Shown here piece by piece: positions 1-10,896 of a stretch of DNA of 64,000 nt. The DNA is from Ashinkailepas kermadecensis. Taxonomy: Eukaryota > Arthropoda > Thecostraca > Neolepadidae. The position numbers and the translations under genes are program-made. Under the pieces are notes generated by a model that worked only from the letters and a program-made list of their open reading frames with translations, searched no databases and was not told the origin of the DNA. Location of the stretch: assembly GCA_034440615.1 (NCBI GenBank), contig JAOTOM010003691.1, positions 58,501-122,500 of the forward strand, read 5' to 3'. Position 1 is the first letter of the stretch, and each line of letters starts with the position of its first letter.

Positions 1-2
1 TC

Positions 3-284
3 TCAGAGTCCCTAACCGCACAAATAGCCCACAACCCACACCTCTCACCAGAACAATTCGCCGATATCCTTCTCACTACAGCACACCAACACATACCACA
101 AACAAAACCACGCCACCAACACAAACCTCGCGCGGCTCCCTGGTGGAACGACGAATGCCACCGGGCAATCCGCGCAAGGAACCATGCACGACACAGATAT
201 GAAGACACCGCACACCGAAAACACTCACAATATACAAACAACACAAAGCACTCTGTAAACGAACCATCAAAAACGCTAAAATGA
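3..284 (+). pseudogene. LINE ORF2 endonuclease-RT linker fragment
   Basis: The third forward frame is open from the window edge to a TGA near 282. It contains the motif PWWNDEC, followed by a basic helix rich in Arg and His. This Pro-Trp-Trp motif is the usual mark of the linker between the AP endonuclease and the RT in Jockey/I-type ORF2 proteins. The endonuclease itself would lie to the left of the window. Downstream, 285-540 holds decayed linker with stops in every frame. Confidence 0.75.
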
Positions 285-540
285 ACTCTTGGAATACATT
301 CTGTAATCAATTTAATAGATTCACCCCTCTCGGCGAAATCTGGACACTTCTGGGAACATTCCAAAACCGACAAAGACCCCAATAAAAGCCATCATACTCA
401 AACACAACAACAACATCGTCACAGACCCACAAACAATCGCAAACATTTTCGCACACACCTATCACCTCAGGTCATCCACACTCCCGCATAACCCCCCACA
501 TCCACTTAGACACACACGCCCACACCTCTACAACACTAGG

Positions 541-859
541 TTTACACTCACAGAATTACGTTTAGCAATTACACAGACAGGAAACACAAGCGTAGGCCCA
601 GACAACATACACTACTCCTTCTTCAAACACCTTCCAACACAAACATTACACGCGCTTCTCGACACATACAACATTGTCTGGACAACACATACTTACCCAC
701 AATCATGGCTACACGCTCTTCTTATACCTTCTTATCCCCAAACCAAAAACTGATTCAACTCTATGCGATTCTTACCGCCTTATCGTACTAACCAGCTGCT
801 TTCATAAACTCTTCGAACGTCTTGTCAAAAAACGCCTTCTCTACATTATACAGAAATAA
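541..859 (+). pseudogene. LINE ORF2 reverse transcriptase, N-terminal part
   Basis: Frame 1 from 541 encodes an RT entry block with the signature SVGPDNIHY, then PQSWLHALLIP. A frameshift near 725 moves the reading to frame 2, which continues with the block CDSYRLIVLTSCFHKLFERL. These are RT motifs 1 and 2 of the LINE palm/fingers. Two close stops (TAA at 857, TGA at 863) separate this piece from the palm, which continues in the same frame. Confidence 0.82.
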
Positions 860-865
860 AAATGA

Positions 866-1600
866 ATATCTCCTATTCAATCAGGCTTTCTCCCTAAAAG
901 ATCATGCCTAGATAACCTCACCTACCTCATCACACACATCCAGGAAGCGGCGGCAAAGAAGCACTCCTCTGTCGCCGTCTTCCTGGACTTAAAACAAGCA
1001 TATAACACTATAAACATAACAGCACTACTACAACACTTATACAACATAGACATACAGGGAAGACTATTACACTACCTCCATTTCTACCTTCTAAGACGTT
1101 CATTTCAAGTAAACATTGGGACCCACACTTCAGATCTTAAATTCCCCGCAATCGGTTTGATGCAAGGCTCAGTTCTCAGCCCATTACTCTTCATTCTCGG
1201 TCTCAATTCAGTCATCTCCGACAACTTTCCGGTCAAAATTGCACTCTATGCAGATGACATCGTACTATGGACATCACACGAATCGCCAACACACTCATTA
1301 ACAACCCTACAAAACGCACTCACAAATCTACACAACAAACTCGCCTTACTTAACTTACACATCGCACCACACCAATCCAAATGCATGCTTTTTAGCTATA
1401 AACGACCTACGGACTTACAACCACTAAAAGTAGACCACACCCCCATACCATTTGTTACCACATACAAATTATTAGGTATCACATTAGATCCACGACTCAC
1501 CTTCCGGCCACACATCCTAAATATTCAAAAACGCGCATGCAAAAGAACAAACATCTTACGAGCACTATCCGGCACAAATTGGGGATCAGATCGAAATTAA
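866..1600 (+). pseudogene. LINE ORF2 reverse transcriptase palm
   Basis: About 244 codons are open in frame 2. They include QSGFLPKRSCLDNL, the first catalytic block VAVFLDLKQAYN (metal-binding Asp), the GLMQGSVLSPLLF block, and the YADD catalytic box near 1250, followed by the thumb sequence LGITLDPRLTFRPH. The palm is therefore complete in its catalytic residues even though the element is broken elsewhere. It ends at a TAA (1598), and the homologous reading resumes in frame 1 after a frameshift. Confidence 0.9.
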
Positions 1601-1677
1601 CTTCTAACTCTATACAAATCTATCATTCGGCCCATCATGGAGTATGGATCCCACTCGTCGAAAATGCCTCTAAATAA

Positions 1678-3033
1678 AACCTCAGAATTATCGACACACT
1701 TCAACACCAATGCCTAAAAATAGCCACAGAAGCATACACCACCTCACCCTATCTTGCACTTCACATTAACAACCACATACCAGAAATAAAACACCGACGC
1801 ACACAAGCACTACTCAGATACCACTACAAAACACAACTCGTTAGACAACACCCATGCATTCAAACACTAAAAATTCGATCCAAACGCAGACACCAACTCA
1901 TGAAGAAATCACCATTTAAAACTACAATAGGATGCCGCATTCACCAACACGCAAATAGCTTACACATCACACTCCCCAACTCAAAACCACCCGCACCACC
2001 AACTGCATGGTGGAAACACCAAACACCGACAACACACTTCCTAATAGATCAACCAAAACATACATACGCTGACGCAGAAATACAACAACTCTTCCTCCAA
2101 TTCATATCACAATATGCAACTTACAACATCATCTACACCGACGGCTCCAAATCACACACAACACAAAAGACGGGCACAGCGGCGGTGCTGTACCCCAGTC
2201 AGGCACCACCCCGTGTCATCCTGCGTGCCCGCCTACCGGACACAGCATCTACATACACGTCAGAATTATACGCAATATATTCGGCCTATTCCACTATTTA
2301 CAACACCAAAATTGAACACAGCATCATAGCCACAGACGCCAAATCAGCACTACAAAGCATAACACCCTACACCACAACCAAAAACCCCCTCATTCTAAAA
2401 ATACTGCACATACACAGCAAACTAAACTACCGGCAACGGCCACTTCTTCTTTGGATACCAAGTCACACAAACATACAAGGCAACGAACACGCAGATACCG
2501 AAGCAAACATAGCCACCACACTGCAACAAACCACACAATGCCCATACTCACAATCTGACTACTACCCCACAATACACCAGGCAATCAACAAACACATTAA
2601 ACAAACATGGGACGCAGCCAGGACACAACTCCACGATATACACCCAAAACACGAGCACTGGCACACCATCAATCAAAACACTAGATTCAAAGAAAGGATA
2701 CTGACACGACTACGCATTGGACACACAGCACTCACACACTCTTACCTCCTTTCAAACCAGCCACGACCACAATCCACAACATGTCACCGAACACTTACAA
2801 TCAAGCATATCTTCATACACTGCACCAAATACACCAACCAAAGAGAACATATCACAAACTACTGCACCACAAACAACATCCCACTGAACCTCACCACTCT
2901 TCTCAACAATGAACATCCAACACTAACACGAACATATCTTCCACTTCCTCTCTATTACACGCATACTGGAACAACTGTGAAAAAAGTTCGGGGCCAAAAA
3001 AAGTTCCAAAAAACGGATATAAAAAGAAAATGA
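1678..3033 (+). pseudogene. LINE ORF2 connection, RNase H and C-terminal finger
   Basis: This open stretch of about 450 codons starts after a TAA at 1675. It first carries the post-RT connection (DTLQHQCLKIATEAY), then an RNase H domain. Visible catalytic positions are the Asp of IIYTDGSKS, the Glu of TSELYAIYSAYS, the Asp of IATDAKSAL, and a final Asp in GNEHADTEAN preceded by WIPSH. Towards the end, CHRTLTIKHIFIHC forms the Cys-His-His-Cys finger usual at the end of these proteins. The frame runs on past the finger to 3033. RNase H removes template RNA during target-primed insertion. This is the best preserved part of the copy. Confidence 0.9.
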
Positions 3034-3441
3034 AAGAAAGAAAAGAAAAAAGAAGATAATAAAGCAATATCCCAAAAGTGTTAGTGAATGTGTTCTTGGA
3101 ATGTTAATCAACTGAGGCGATGACCCGACCCCAACCCCCCACTACACCCCATATCCCAACTTGGCACCGTCCGGACTGGCAATTCTTCTCTGCTACATCA
3201 TCTACGGACTTCGACCAACTCTACTACTCCAGCTCTACAGCTACATAGATCTCTACTCAACTCACTTCAAGCTTCAAGAGGTCCTCAATTCTACTTCGGT
3301 ACCGTTCAACGAATCAACCCACTCTTCCTCTCTCCGACCAAGTCTCCTACCACATCCTTCACAACCTCATATCTCCTCATACCAACACAGTTATACACAC
3401 GGAAACAGCCGACATCACCACACGGTGGCAGGCTGGCCAAA

Positions 3442-3443
<2 letters not shown>

Positions 3444-3476
<33 letters not shown>
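3444..3476 (+). repeat. (CA)n microsatellite at LINE A tail
   Basis: A run of about 16 CA dinucleotides directly follows the motif CACGGTGGCAGGCTGG. The same motif, on the other strand, occurs at 20540-20556 next to a CA-rich stretch. The CA run is therefore probably the 3' tail of the LINE rather than a chance microsatellite. Confidence 0.9.
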
Positions 3477-3480
<4 letters not shown>

Positions 3481-3489
3481 ACCACTCCC

Positions 3490-4095
3490 CGAGATTAACA
3501 GTGGTGCGTCATCAGCGAATTGTACTACGTCTAATTTTGACGCACAAGACACAAATTAAAGGCATAAATCGTACACAACTAGCGATCCACACTGAAACAC
3601 TGCAGTATTGTTCGTCTGGCTATTTGATAACATCGGCATACCGCCGTCCCCAGCGACCCCAGCTTGTTGTATGCGACCCTCAAGGTAGCTTGCAAACTAG
3701 TTCACATCTACTCCATACATTCTGAGAATACTAAGCAAGTGCTGGTGGTCAACAACATGAAAGCGTTTGGATGAATCAAACAACATTATGATGCAAAAAT
3801 TACCACCGTCAATAGCACTATAAGTAGGTTCGGTTATTACAGTCAATGCAGTTACAGCGGAATGACTAGTTCTGTGCCCATGTTGACTAGAAGTAAAGAG
3901 GTGTTTGATGTTGAAATATGACACGAGTTGTTCATGCACTACGTGTTCGACGATCTTAGTGGTTGCCGACAGGATCGATATTGGAGGGTGGTTAGCCGAT
4001 GATTTTGTATTGGCACATTTCCGCACTTGTGCTACAATTGCATGCTTCCAGCACTGTGGCACTACAGTGCTAGTGGCACACAGTGAAGTATGCAT
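3490..4095 (-). pseudogene. CR1-like LINE reverse transcriptase fragment
   Basis: The minus strand encodes about 130 codons of RT: WKHAIVAQVRKC, NHPPISILSATTKIVEHVVHE, SQHGHRTSHSAVTAL, then LFDSSKRFHVVDHQHLL. This follows the order of CR1/L2-type RT motifs (RPISLL, QHGFR, LFDLSKAFD). In this family the block LFDxSKxFD carries a catalytic Asp; here the second Asp is replaced (SKRFHVVDH). A weaker match (FASYLEGRIQQ) continues below 3697, but no YADD box is found before homology stops near 3490. Both ends are missing, so it is a relic. It is distinct from the LINE A and B families. Confidence 0.75.
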
Positions 4096-4149
4096 GAGCT
4101 AATTACATTAAACAGCACGTGGACTATACTGAAAAATCATCTTTGAAGC

Positions 4150-4555
4150 ATGTGTCACCTACTGTGACGCACAGCCCATTGAAATTGATAAATGTGACGG
4201 CGGAAATAAAACGGGCATGATTTGGGAGCAAATCCCAAATAATTTGTTTAAACAAACTCATTTTGCTTTTAAATATCCCGTATCGGTGTCCGTTCTTCAT
4301 GGCTTTTATGACTGTGTGATTTTGGGAACGGACGGATTTCAAGCAAGTTTTCTCCCATTGGACAGCTACGTGATATCGAACAATGAAATAAAAACGGGTG
4401 ATATGAAAACGTTTGCTTGACAAAAATATGTAAAGCTTATTCATGTAAGTCTTATAGTGTGCCTCACTAGACTGCACGAATTTCCAGGTCACCGGTTACC
4501 GATGTCCATTCACAGGCTTATCTATGTGTGGCGACGTAATTTTACTTCGGAACAT
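4150..4555 (+). repeat. Left arm of a 3-kb inverted repeat
   Basis: This stretch matches the reverse complement of 6715-7107 with clear divergence. Shared blocks include the GTGAC...AGCCCAT..AAATTGAT end, the GGATTTC....GGAC block, the sequence around the CACGAATTTC.AGGTCACC motif (4473), and ACTTCGGAACA at the inner end. The long reading frames on either strand here are not convincing as genes. The structure suggests an old DNA transposon or foldback element with arms of about 400 bp. Confidence 0.65.
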
Positions 4556-5290
4556 CTGGTGGTCTGGTGATCGAAACATCTGACCGTGTCCAGCCTTGCT
4601 GGCCTCACAACAAGCGCAATTATGCCTTCATTCTACCTGTAGGCATCATTTGCATGGACGTACAGTCGAACACCTATTGCAATGCAAACACACGCGTTTC
4701 TGTCACGGCATACACGGTATATCCCCGAAAGCATAAACATTTTCCCAAGCTTCCTGTGGTTTTTGTTGTTCACGTTTTGAGCAGTACCTACATATTACAC
4801 ATTATTGCACAATACTGCACTGCATTGCGAAATGAAATAACGATGGGGTAGAACAACGAAATAAACGTGAGATGATGAGAACTTGATTTCCAATTTATAC
4901 ACGTGTAGCTTTCCAATGTAGCTTTTGTCGATCCAATGTAACGTTTCATGATCACCATAGTGTCGCAGCTTATTTCCGTGCAACGGCGTTATTTTACCTA
5001 AGAACGTCTAGCGGTTCCCTACAATATGTATTGGATGCCATCAAATATGATAACAATGCAGTCTGACCACATTCGACAATACTAACAACCCAACAAGATG
5101 TACAGTTATGCTTTCTTTTCAGCTGCAAGCATTATTTACATGAACATACAGTCGAACACCTACTGCAAGCCACTCTTTCTGTCACGGTGCACGTAGGCCG
5201 TGACGGCAAACATCATTTTCACAACATTCATGTGACTTCATTATTCACATTATTGGAACACTGCGCATGTTGAGATTGCGCATATGGCAC
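4370..5290 (+). repeat. Diverged tandem repeat, unit about 450-485 bp
   Basis: Two degenerate copies lie head to tail. Matching landmarks are TTTTACTTCGGAACATCT (4543) against TTTTACCTAAGAACGTCT (4992), the block CAGTCGAACACCTA.TGCAA (4663 and 5148), TCTGTCACGG (4699 and 5178), and a CACATTATT block (4797 and 5245). The spacing varies through indels. The repeat is nested partly inside the left arm of the inverted repeat, so it may be part of the same old element. Confidence 0.6.
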
Positions 5291-6714
5291 GGTGCTGTAC
5301 AATGGTACATATGTTAGGTAAACTAAAGCGGTTCAAACGGTGTCGACTTGGCTTTGATAGCCAAATCGGTACAAACGGCGTTGATTTCGAAGTTCGCCCA
5401 AACCGAATTTTGTGGGTGAACATGGAATCTGTAGCCGTGGGCACCTTAGGAATTGTCAAAAAATTATCGATAATTCCGAAAGAAAAATACAATTTTAAAT
5501 CTTGTATTTTTGCGCAATGGGTGAACTACGACGTTTTCAGACCAGCTTCTTGGATTTGTAGTGACAGCGACGCTTAGTAGGGCATCAGATGGGGTAATAA
5601 AAGAGCGTCAATCGGCGTCGATTTCCCAGAAATGTATATTTTTTTTAGAGAGTAAGTATCAATTGACGGTGATTTTAAGACGGCATCCTAAAGAACTCAT
5701 GGCCCATCGCTTTGGTCTAGGGTATATATTTTTAATCTGAAATTTGTTTTTGTAATGAGTTAATTTTAAAAGTGCATGTGCATTCAGAAAATTGTAGGGC
5801 TTTCAATAGGGTATATTTCAAATACTTCTCAACACGTACAGATAGCCAGCAGCCAACGTAATTTCTTTGATGGAAAGTCAGTTTTTAGTTCAAACATTTC
5901 AAGAAGATGAATTTGATATACTTGTCGATTTTGGCATGTTTTGTTCTTTTAAGCCTGCCAGAGGTCTGCATTTTGCTCAAATCTTCTTTCGATGCATCCT
6001 TTGATTTTTGACGCTGAATTCGAAAACAGATGACTAAAAAATCGGAGACATAAAAAAAATGTATTGATAAAATTTTAATCGGAAATTTCACACACAGAAC
6101 CACACTTCTGGTAATGCGGGGATCGCTCACGTTTTCAATGAGGCTTACCGATACTTCAGCAACATTGTTTGTTATTGGCTTTGTATGGCGTATGTCGACT
6201 ACGCACCATTGCTTGTAGCGTTTAGAGATGCAAAACAAATTCACCATGTCCTCTTTCCACCAGGTTTTGTTTTCTTCAAAACTGATCCGTACACTGCTCC
6301 AGCTCTGCCAAGCCTGTTATCGTTTTCTCCCCATATCAACTTCTCTGTTGTCCACTGTCATCAACGTCGGCGCCCTTATATCCCTCGGAATCGCTACCAG
6401 GCTGGAGAGTATTGAGCTTACCGTAGCTCAATACTTTCCAGCTGGACGGATGGGATGGGAGGAAAGAAATACGTGAGACAACCACCTCGGCTTGTATTTG
6501 CCTTTAACACATAGTCACCAGCAGTCCACAGAGACGCAATGCTTTTTCTTTAGCACAAAATGATAAACCTGCTTTGCACTTGATCGCTGACACAAAGTGA
6601 TCCTCACGTTCCTTATAGGTGCATACTTACCGTGCCAGATTATATATGGAGGTAATAGAACCTGATTCAATTGGGTCGGACAGCGTTGTTTCCATGTTTG
6701 ATGTTATTCCATGC
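5291..6714. other. Interior of the inverted repeat, no gene recognised
   Basis: Short reading frames of up to 120 codons occur on both strands, but none matches a family I recognise and the composition is AT-rich. Nothing like a transposase is visible between the arms. If this is a mobile element it is non-autonomous or fully decayed. Confidence 0.5.
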
Positions 6715-7107
6715 ATGTCAGTTGTTCCGAAGTGGAATTGCGTCGCTACGCTTAGATACACCCATGGATGACTTATCGGTAATTGGTGACCTTGAAATTC
6801 GTGAAAGTTGTTAATGGAAACTACAAGATCTGCACTAAAAAGGTATGAATGTTTGTACTTAGGAACACGTTTTCCAATCATGTGTATGTATGTCATTGTT
6901 CTCCTCATGTAGCTTTCCAATGGAAAAAAGCTTATACGAAATCCGTCCTACCCGGAACACGCACAATGCATGTCATTTACAACGGACAGCTATATCGGAT
7001 ATTTATGAGAAGAACGCATTTTATTTTGGGCAGTACAATCATGCCCATTATCACTTCCGCTGTCAAATATATCAATTTTGATGGGCTAGTGTCACGGGAG
7101 GTCACGA
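6715..7107 (-). repeat. Right arm of the 3-kb inverted repeat
   Basis: This is the reverse-complement partner of 4150-4555. Just outside it (7096-7162) lies a short tandem array of GAGGTCAC and GATGTCGCGAGGTAAT units, which could mark slippage at the element border. Confidence 0.65.
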
Positions 7108-7162
7108 GGTCACGAGGTCACGAGGTAATGATGTCGCGAGGTAATGATGTCGCGAGGTCAAA
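7096..7162 (+). repeat. Short tandem array of GAGGTCAC-like units
   Basis: Three GAGGTCAC octamers are followed by two copies of a 16-bp unit, GAGGTAATGATGTCGC, and a last GAGGTCA. It is a simple local expansion. Confidence 0.85.
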
Positions 7163-7518
7163 TGTGTGAAATATTGATATTTTATGTTGGGCATGTTTCA
7201 GTTAGTCTATTTTCTTCTGAAGTATATATCATTTACCAACCTTTTTGCTTCTTATCTACAAGATATCCGTTGTTAAACCAGCCGTTGTTTGACATAAAAA
7301 TAATGCCGAAGTCTACAGCTTAAAAACCGTGGGTCAAATCGGGGTGAAATTTGCACAGCCGTATTCAGAGCCAGACTAACCTGTGAGCAAATTTTGGTCT
7401 CAATCAAAATGTATGGGCTCATTGGTCGATCTGTCGTGGAACACACCATCTGCTGTGCGTCCTTTCTGAGAAAAAATAGGCGTTCAGCTCTTTAGGCGTC
7501 ACATTCGCATGCATGTCA

Positions 7519-7824
7519 CTATGACTTACTGCCACCTAAGTATGGCTTCAACACTCGCCACATCTGAGACTGACCTGCTTTCCTCCATTGACGCTGCAGA
7601 TGATCGATAGTATCACGCCTGACAGCAGTGCGGCCCTCGCGGTTCAGTTGTTTATCAAACGCCCTGCCAGCTACCAATGTATCGGCCCGGGCAGTTCTAC
7701 GCCTGGCAAGCAGGTCACGCTCCGCCGCTGTCAACGGCGGCACCCCCGGCACTGATATCGTCACACTCCGAACAGGAGCCGCCGCATCAAGCAGTCGCAG
7801 GAAGGTGGCCGGACAGCATCCCAT
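7519..7824 (-). pseudogene. Possible LINE ORF2 linker fragment
   Basis: A 101-codon GC-rich minus-strand frame stands out from its AT-rich surroundings. It contains LLDAAAPVRSV, then PPLTAAERDLLARRRTARAD, and ends WRVLKPYLGGSKS. The pattern recalls the region between endonuclease and RT of R1/Jockey-like ORF2 proteins, where a Pro-containing motif is followed by an Arg-rich helix and then a Trp-x-x-Leu motif. No RT motif follows, so the call is tentative. Confidence 0.35.
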
Positions 7825-7866
7825 GCCTCAGCTGGTGTCTCGCCGGCACAGACACTGCTACAGCCC

Positions 7867-8419
7867 GTATTGCTCAAGGTGACACGAAAACCATTGTCCA
7901 AGTTCATGAAAACCAAGTCAGAACCAAGGCCTAGAGTGAAGAGTTACCTTATTGGCAAATATGAAGACGACGTGAAAGTCGTGTACCAATGCCGCCGCGA
8001 AAGCAAGCAACACTGAAGCTGTAGACGCCAATAGCAGTAGTCGAGGAAATCGATGACATATTGCTGAACGCAAGGTGGTGGTTCGTGTCTTAGTATGCTC
8101 TGCTGTTCTTGTTGGATCGTAATCTTTACTGGACCTCGACGTCCGTGATGTCCCGCTTCGGTGATTTCAGAGGTGTAAAAATGTGCCAATCAGATACCTT
8201 CTCTTGATACCAAAGGTCAGTTTTGCTACCTATCACATGCCGCCTTACCTAATGCATTTACCTCTTTATGCGTACATTCCGGCGCACAGCACCGCCACAG
8301 GAGATGCAGATCACTACCTAATTACTCTTTGGAGTGCAAACGTTGATTTTCCTGTCATTTATTTATTGGTGACAAGAAATATTACATAGATACATAGATA
8401 AAAGTTCAGTTGCTAAAAG
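7867..8419 (+). repeat. 553-bp tandem duplication, copy 1
   Basis: The block from GTATTGCTCAAGGTGACA to GTTGCTAAAA is repeated immediately downstream with only a handful of differences, mostly single substitutions and one CCACAG-type indel near 8293. The copies each carry an 81-codon minus-strand frame that resembles nothing known to me. High identity points to a recent duplication. Confidence 0.9.
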
Positions 8420-8951
8420 TATTGCTCAAGGTGACATGAAAACCATTGTCCAAGTTCATGAAAACCAAGTCAGAACCAAAGACTAGAGTGAAGAGTTACC
8501 TTATTGGCAAATATGAAGACGACGTGAAAGTCGTGTACCAATGCCGCCGCGAAATCAAGCAACACTGAAGCTGTAGACGCCAATAGCAGTAGACGAGGCA
8601 ATCGATGACATATTGCTGAACGCAAGGTGGTGGTTCGTGTCTTAGTATGATCTGCTGTTCTTGTTGGATCGTAATCTTTACTGGACCTCGACGTCCGTGA
8701 TGTCCCGCTTCGGTGATTTCAGAGGTGTAAAAATGTGCCAATCAGATACCTTCTCTTGATACCAAAGGTCAGTTTTGCTACCTATCACATGCCGCCTGAC
8801 CTAATGCATTTACCTCTTTATGCGTACATTCCGGCGCACAGCACTAGAGATGCAGATCACTACCTAATTACTCTTTGGAGTGCAAACGTTGATTTTCCGG
8901 TCATTTATTTATTGGTGACAATAAATATTACATAGATACACATAAAAGCAA
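8420..8951 (+). repeat. 553-bp tandem duplication, copy 2
   Basis: This is the second copy of the block. Its end diverges from copy 1 after ATTACATAGATAC. The junction motif TTCAGTTGCTAAAAGT that closes copy 1 (8406) recurs at 9105, so the original single-copy sequence may have continued there. Confidence 0.9.
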
Positions 8952-9779
8952 TGCATTAGCAAGCTTAGCAATGGCGAAAAGTTGCAACATGACAACAAAG
9001 GTTCAAAATTGTATTGGCAGACCGGGTATCCTAGAACTGCAATGTCAACCAAGAATGTCAAATCAGTGTGCCTACAGAACATACCAATTTGTATCACAAC
9101 ACATTTCAGTTGCTAAAAGTTAAGGTAGATAAAATGTCAAAGACACCAAAACAAGCTGAGGCTGCTAAAACCGTAACATAACAATAACGCTTCCAAAATT
9201 ACATTGCAACACCATGAGTACAAGGATTAAACAAAAGCAGACTGGTCCTGGATCTTTGCCATCTGGAGCAATGACCTCTCCAAAAAATGTCCCGCATTTT
9301 CTAGTTTGAGGATTTAATGGTATCACCTTAACAAAGAGTGTTGATTTACTATTTGGCATAAGGTTCACAACTCCCTGGGAAGTCACAGTGTGTTTCACAT
9401 ACTACAAATAAGAAGGGCACTATCCTCCCAGAGCAGGCTTGCTCACACATTTTCCTCTAAATCCAGGATTCAAAAACATACATTAAACACCAAATGATGA
9501 TGTCCAAAATATAACAAGGCAACAGGCAAAGCAAGCTTGTATTAAAATGTGGAAGTATGGAAAGAAATGTAGAGAGAAAGTTGAACAAGACAAATAACAC
9601 ATCAATGGCCATCCATGAATTATGTTATGAGAAAGGGCAGGGGTCTGCCAGCTATCTATCCTCTCATCACGGGCAGTCCCAGGCAACAACCAAGGGACAT
9701 CAAAGTCAACGGACAATGACCTGCATCCATTTTGTTTAACTCCATGTACTTTAGACATGGAAATTATTGTACTCTAATG
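8952..9779. other. No gene recognised
   Basis: AT-rich sequence. Frames of up to 91 codons are present on both strands, but none shows a known motif. I see nothing to annotate apart from the TTCAGTTGCTAAAAGT echo at 9105. Confidence 0.5.
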
Positions 9780-10090
9780 TATTCACGAGACAACTCTTTT
9801 ACACATTTTACCGCCATGAAGCAAACAAAGGTATCAGTTTTAATTTGGTTTGGTTAGGTTAAATTTGTCTTCTAAGCTGGAAACAACAGAATTGCTTTGA
9901 GACCAAAAATATATAACTTTAAACTTTATTTTTCAAAAGCAGATTAGGTTAGGCCTGGCTAGGTTGTTTAAGTGCAATTTATGAAAAGAAAAAAAGGCTT
10001 GAAAATGTTTTGTTTTCCTTTTTTTCTTGCATGGAATGATAAGGCTAGGTTAGGTTAGATTATGCCACGTTTGTAAAACATTATTTTGTG
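9780..10090 (+). repeat. Dispersed repeat F with AGGTTAGG motifs, copy 1
   Basis: The sequence shares CCATGAAGCAAACAAA, TTTGGTTTGG.TAGGTTA, TTCAAAAGCAG and GGCTAGGTTAGG landmarks with 21260-21570 in the same orientation. The AGGTTAGG-type motifs resemble the arthropod telomere unit but are interrupted and dispersed. Each copy of F sits directly against a 16-bp minisatellite. Confidence 0.7.
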
Positions 10091-10116
10091 TGCCAAATTA
10101 CGATTCTAGGACAAAT

Positions 10117-10420
10117 GTATGTAATGCCAAATGTAAGTATGGCCGATGTACGTAAGCAAACGTGCGTAAGCAAATGTACGTAAGCGCAAATGTACGTGTG
10201 CACAAATGTACGTAAGCGCAACTGTACGTAAGCTCAAATGTACGTATGCGCAAATGTACGCAAGCGTAAATGTACGAATGCAAAAATTTACGTAAGCGCA
10301 AATGTACGTAAGCACAAATGTGCGCATTGCGCTTACGTACATTTGTGCTTACGTACATTTGCACATACGTACATTTGCGTATGCGTACTTTTGCGCATAC
10401 GTACATTTGCGCATTGAGGG
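10117..10420 (+). repeat. 16-bp minisatellite with an orientation switch
   Basis: Units close to ACGTAAGCGCAAATGT run rightwards to about 10322. From about 10327 the same unit continues on the opposite strand (ACGTACATTTGCGCTT) to about 10418. The array is therefore a large palindrome centred near 10325. Long reading frames across it (Tyr-Val-Cys-Ala-type repeats) are by-products of the 16-bp period. It abuts the 3' end of LINE B. Confidence 0.92.
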
Positions 10421-10896
10421 GGGGTTAATTTTTTGTTGTAGGCGTGCCGGACCATAAAGGTCATTTGCGCCGCCTTTAAAGCGAGTACGTTACATGTCTG
10501 TCTATAAAAGCGAGTGTTTGCAATCAAGGTGCAAGCAAGTGGACATTTACGTTAAGGGAATTTTACGTTATAGTTTGTGTGACATTTGAGGTGCTGAAGG
10601 CGGGGACCTGGGTTGGGGACATCTCCCTGATGTCTAAATGGTTTTAATTTTACTTTACTCCTCCACAAAATAATTTGTAGTTTAGGTTTCGGTGTTTTGA
10701 GAGTGGCGAGAAGTTGATTTTGCCAGGGTGCCGGCTTTAGCCTACTCTTATCGAAGAGCACCGAGGGATCTTTACCGTGCGAACAAGGAGGTAATTGTCC
10801 ACACCGCCTATCACGCCGGCCGCCGCGTGTTAGTTGTTAGTAGCGGGTTAGTCTAAGCATGCCATGAAGGGTTGTCAGTTGAGTTAGGACGGTGTT

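Larger units (their letters stand above)
1..3476 (+). mobile_element. Non-LTR retrotransposon, family A, copy 1
   Basis: This is a LINE of the I/Jockey-like group that carries RNase H. Its left end is cut by the window edge. In order it holds the endonuclease-RT linker, the reverse transcriptase, the connection region, RNase H, a C-terminal Cys/His finger, an A-rich 3' UTR and a CA-repeat tail. The coding strand is strikingly rich in A and C and poor in G. A second copy lies at 17.77-20.11 kb, and the two share their 3' UTR as far as about 3173. A further tail-like stretch at 3374-3443 matches the reverse complement of 20530-20615. Frameshifts and stops make this copy non-functional. The clade assignment within the RNase H-bearing LINEs is inferred. 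Confidence 0.88.

Noticed and set aside
9820..10060. Interstitial telomere tract
   Set aside because: AGGTTAGG motifs are dispersed and interrupted by other sequence, unlike a tandem (TTAGG)n run; they are better seen as part of repeat F.
10098..10527. Frames with repeated Tyr-Val-Cys-Ala peptides, looking like a Cys-rich protein
   Set aside because: The 16-bp minisatellite gives a 16-residue peptide period in all frames, so the Cys pattern is an artefact.
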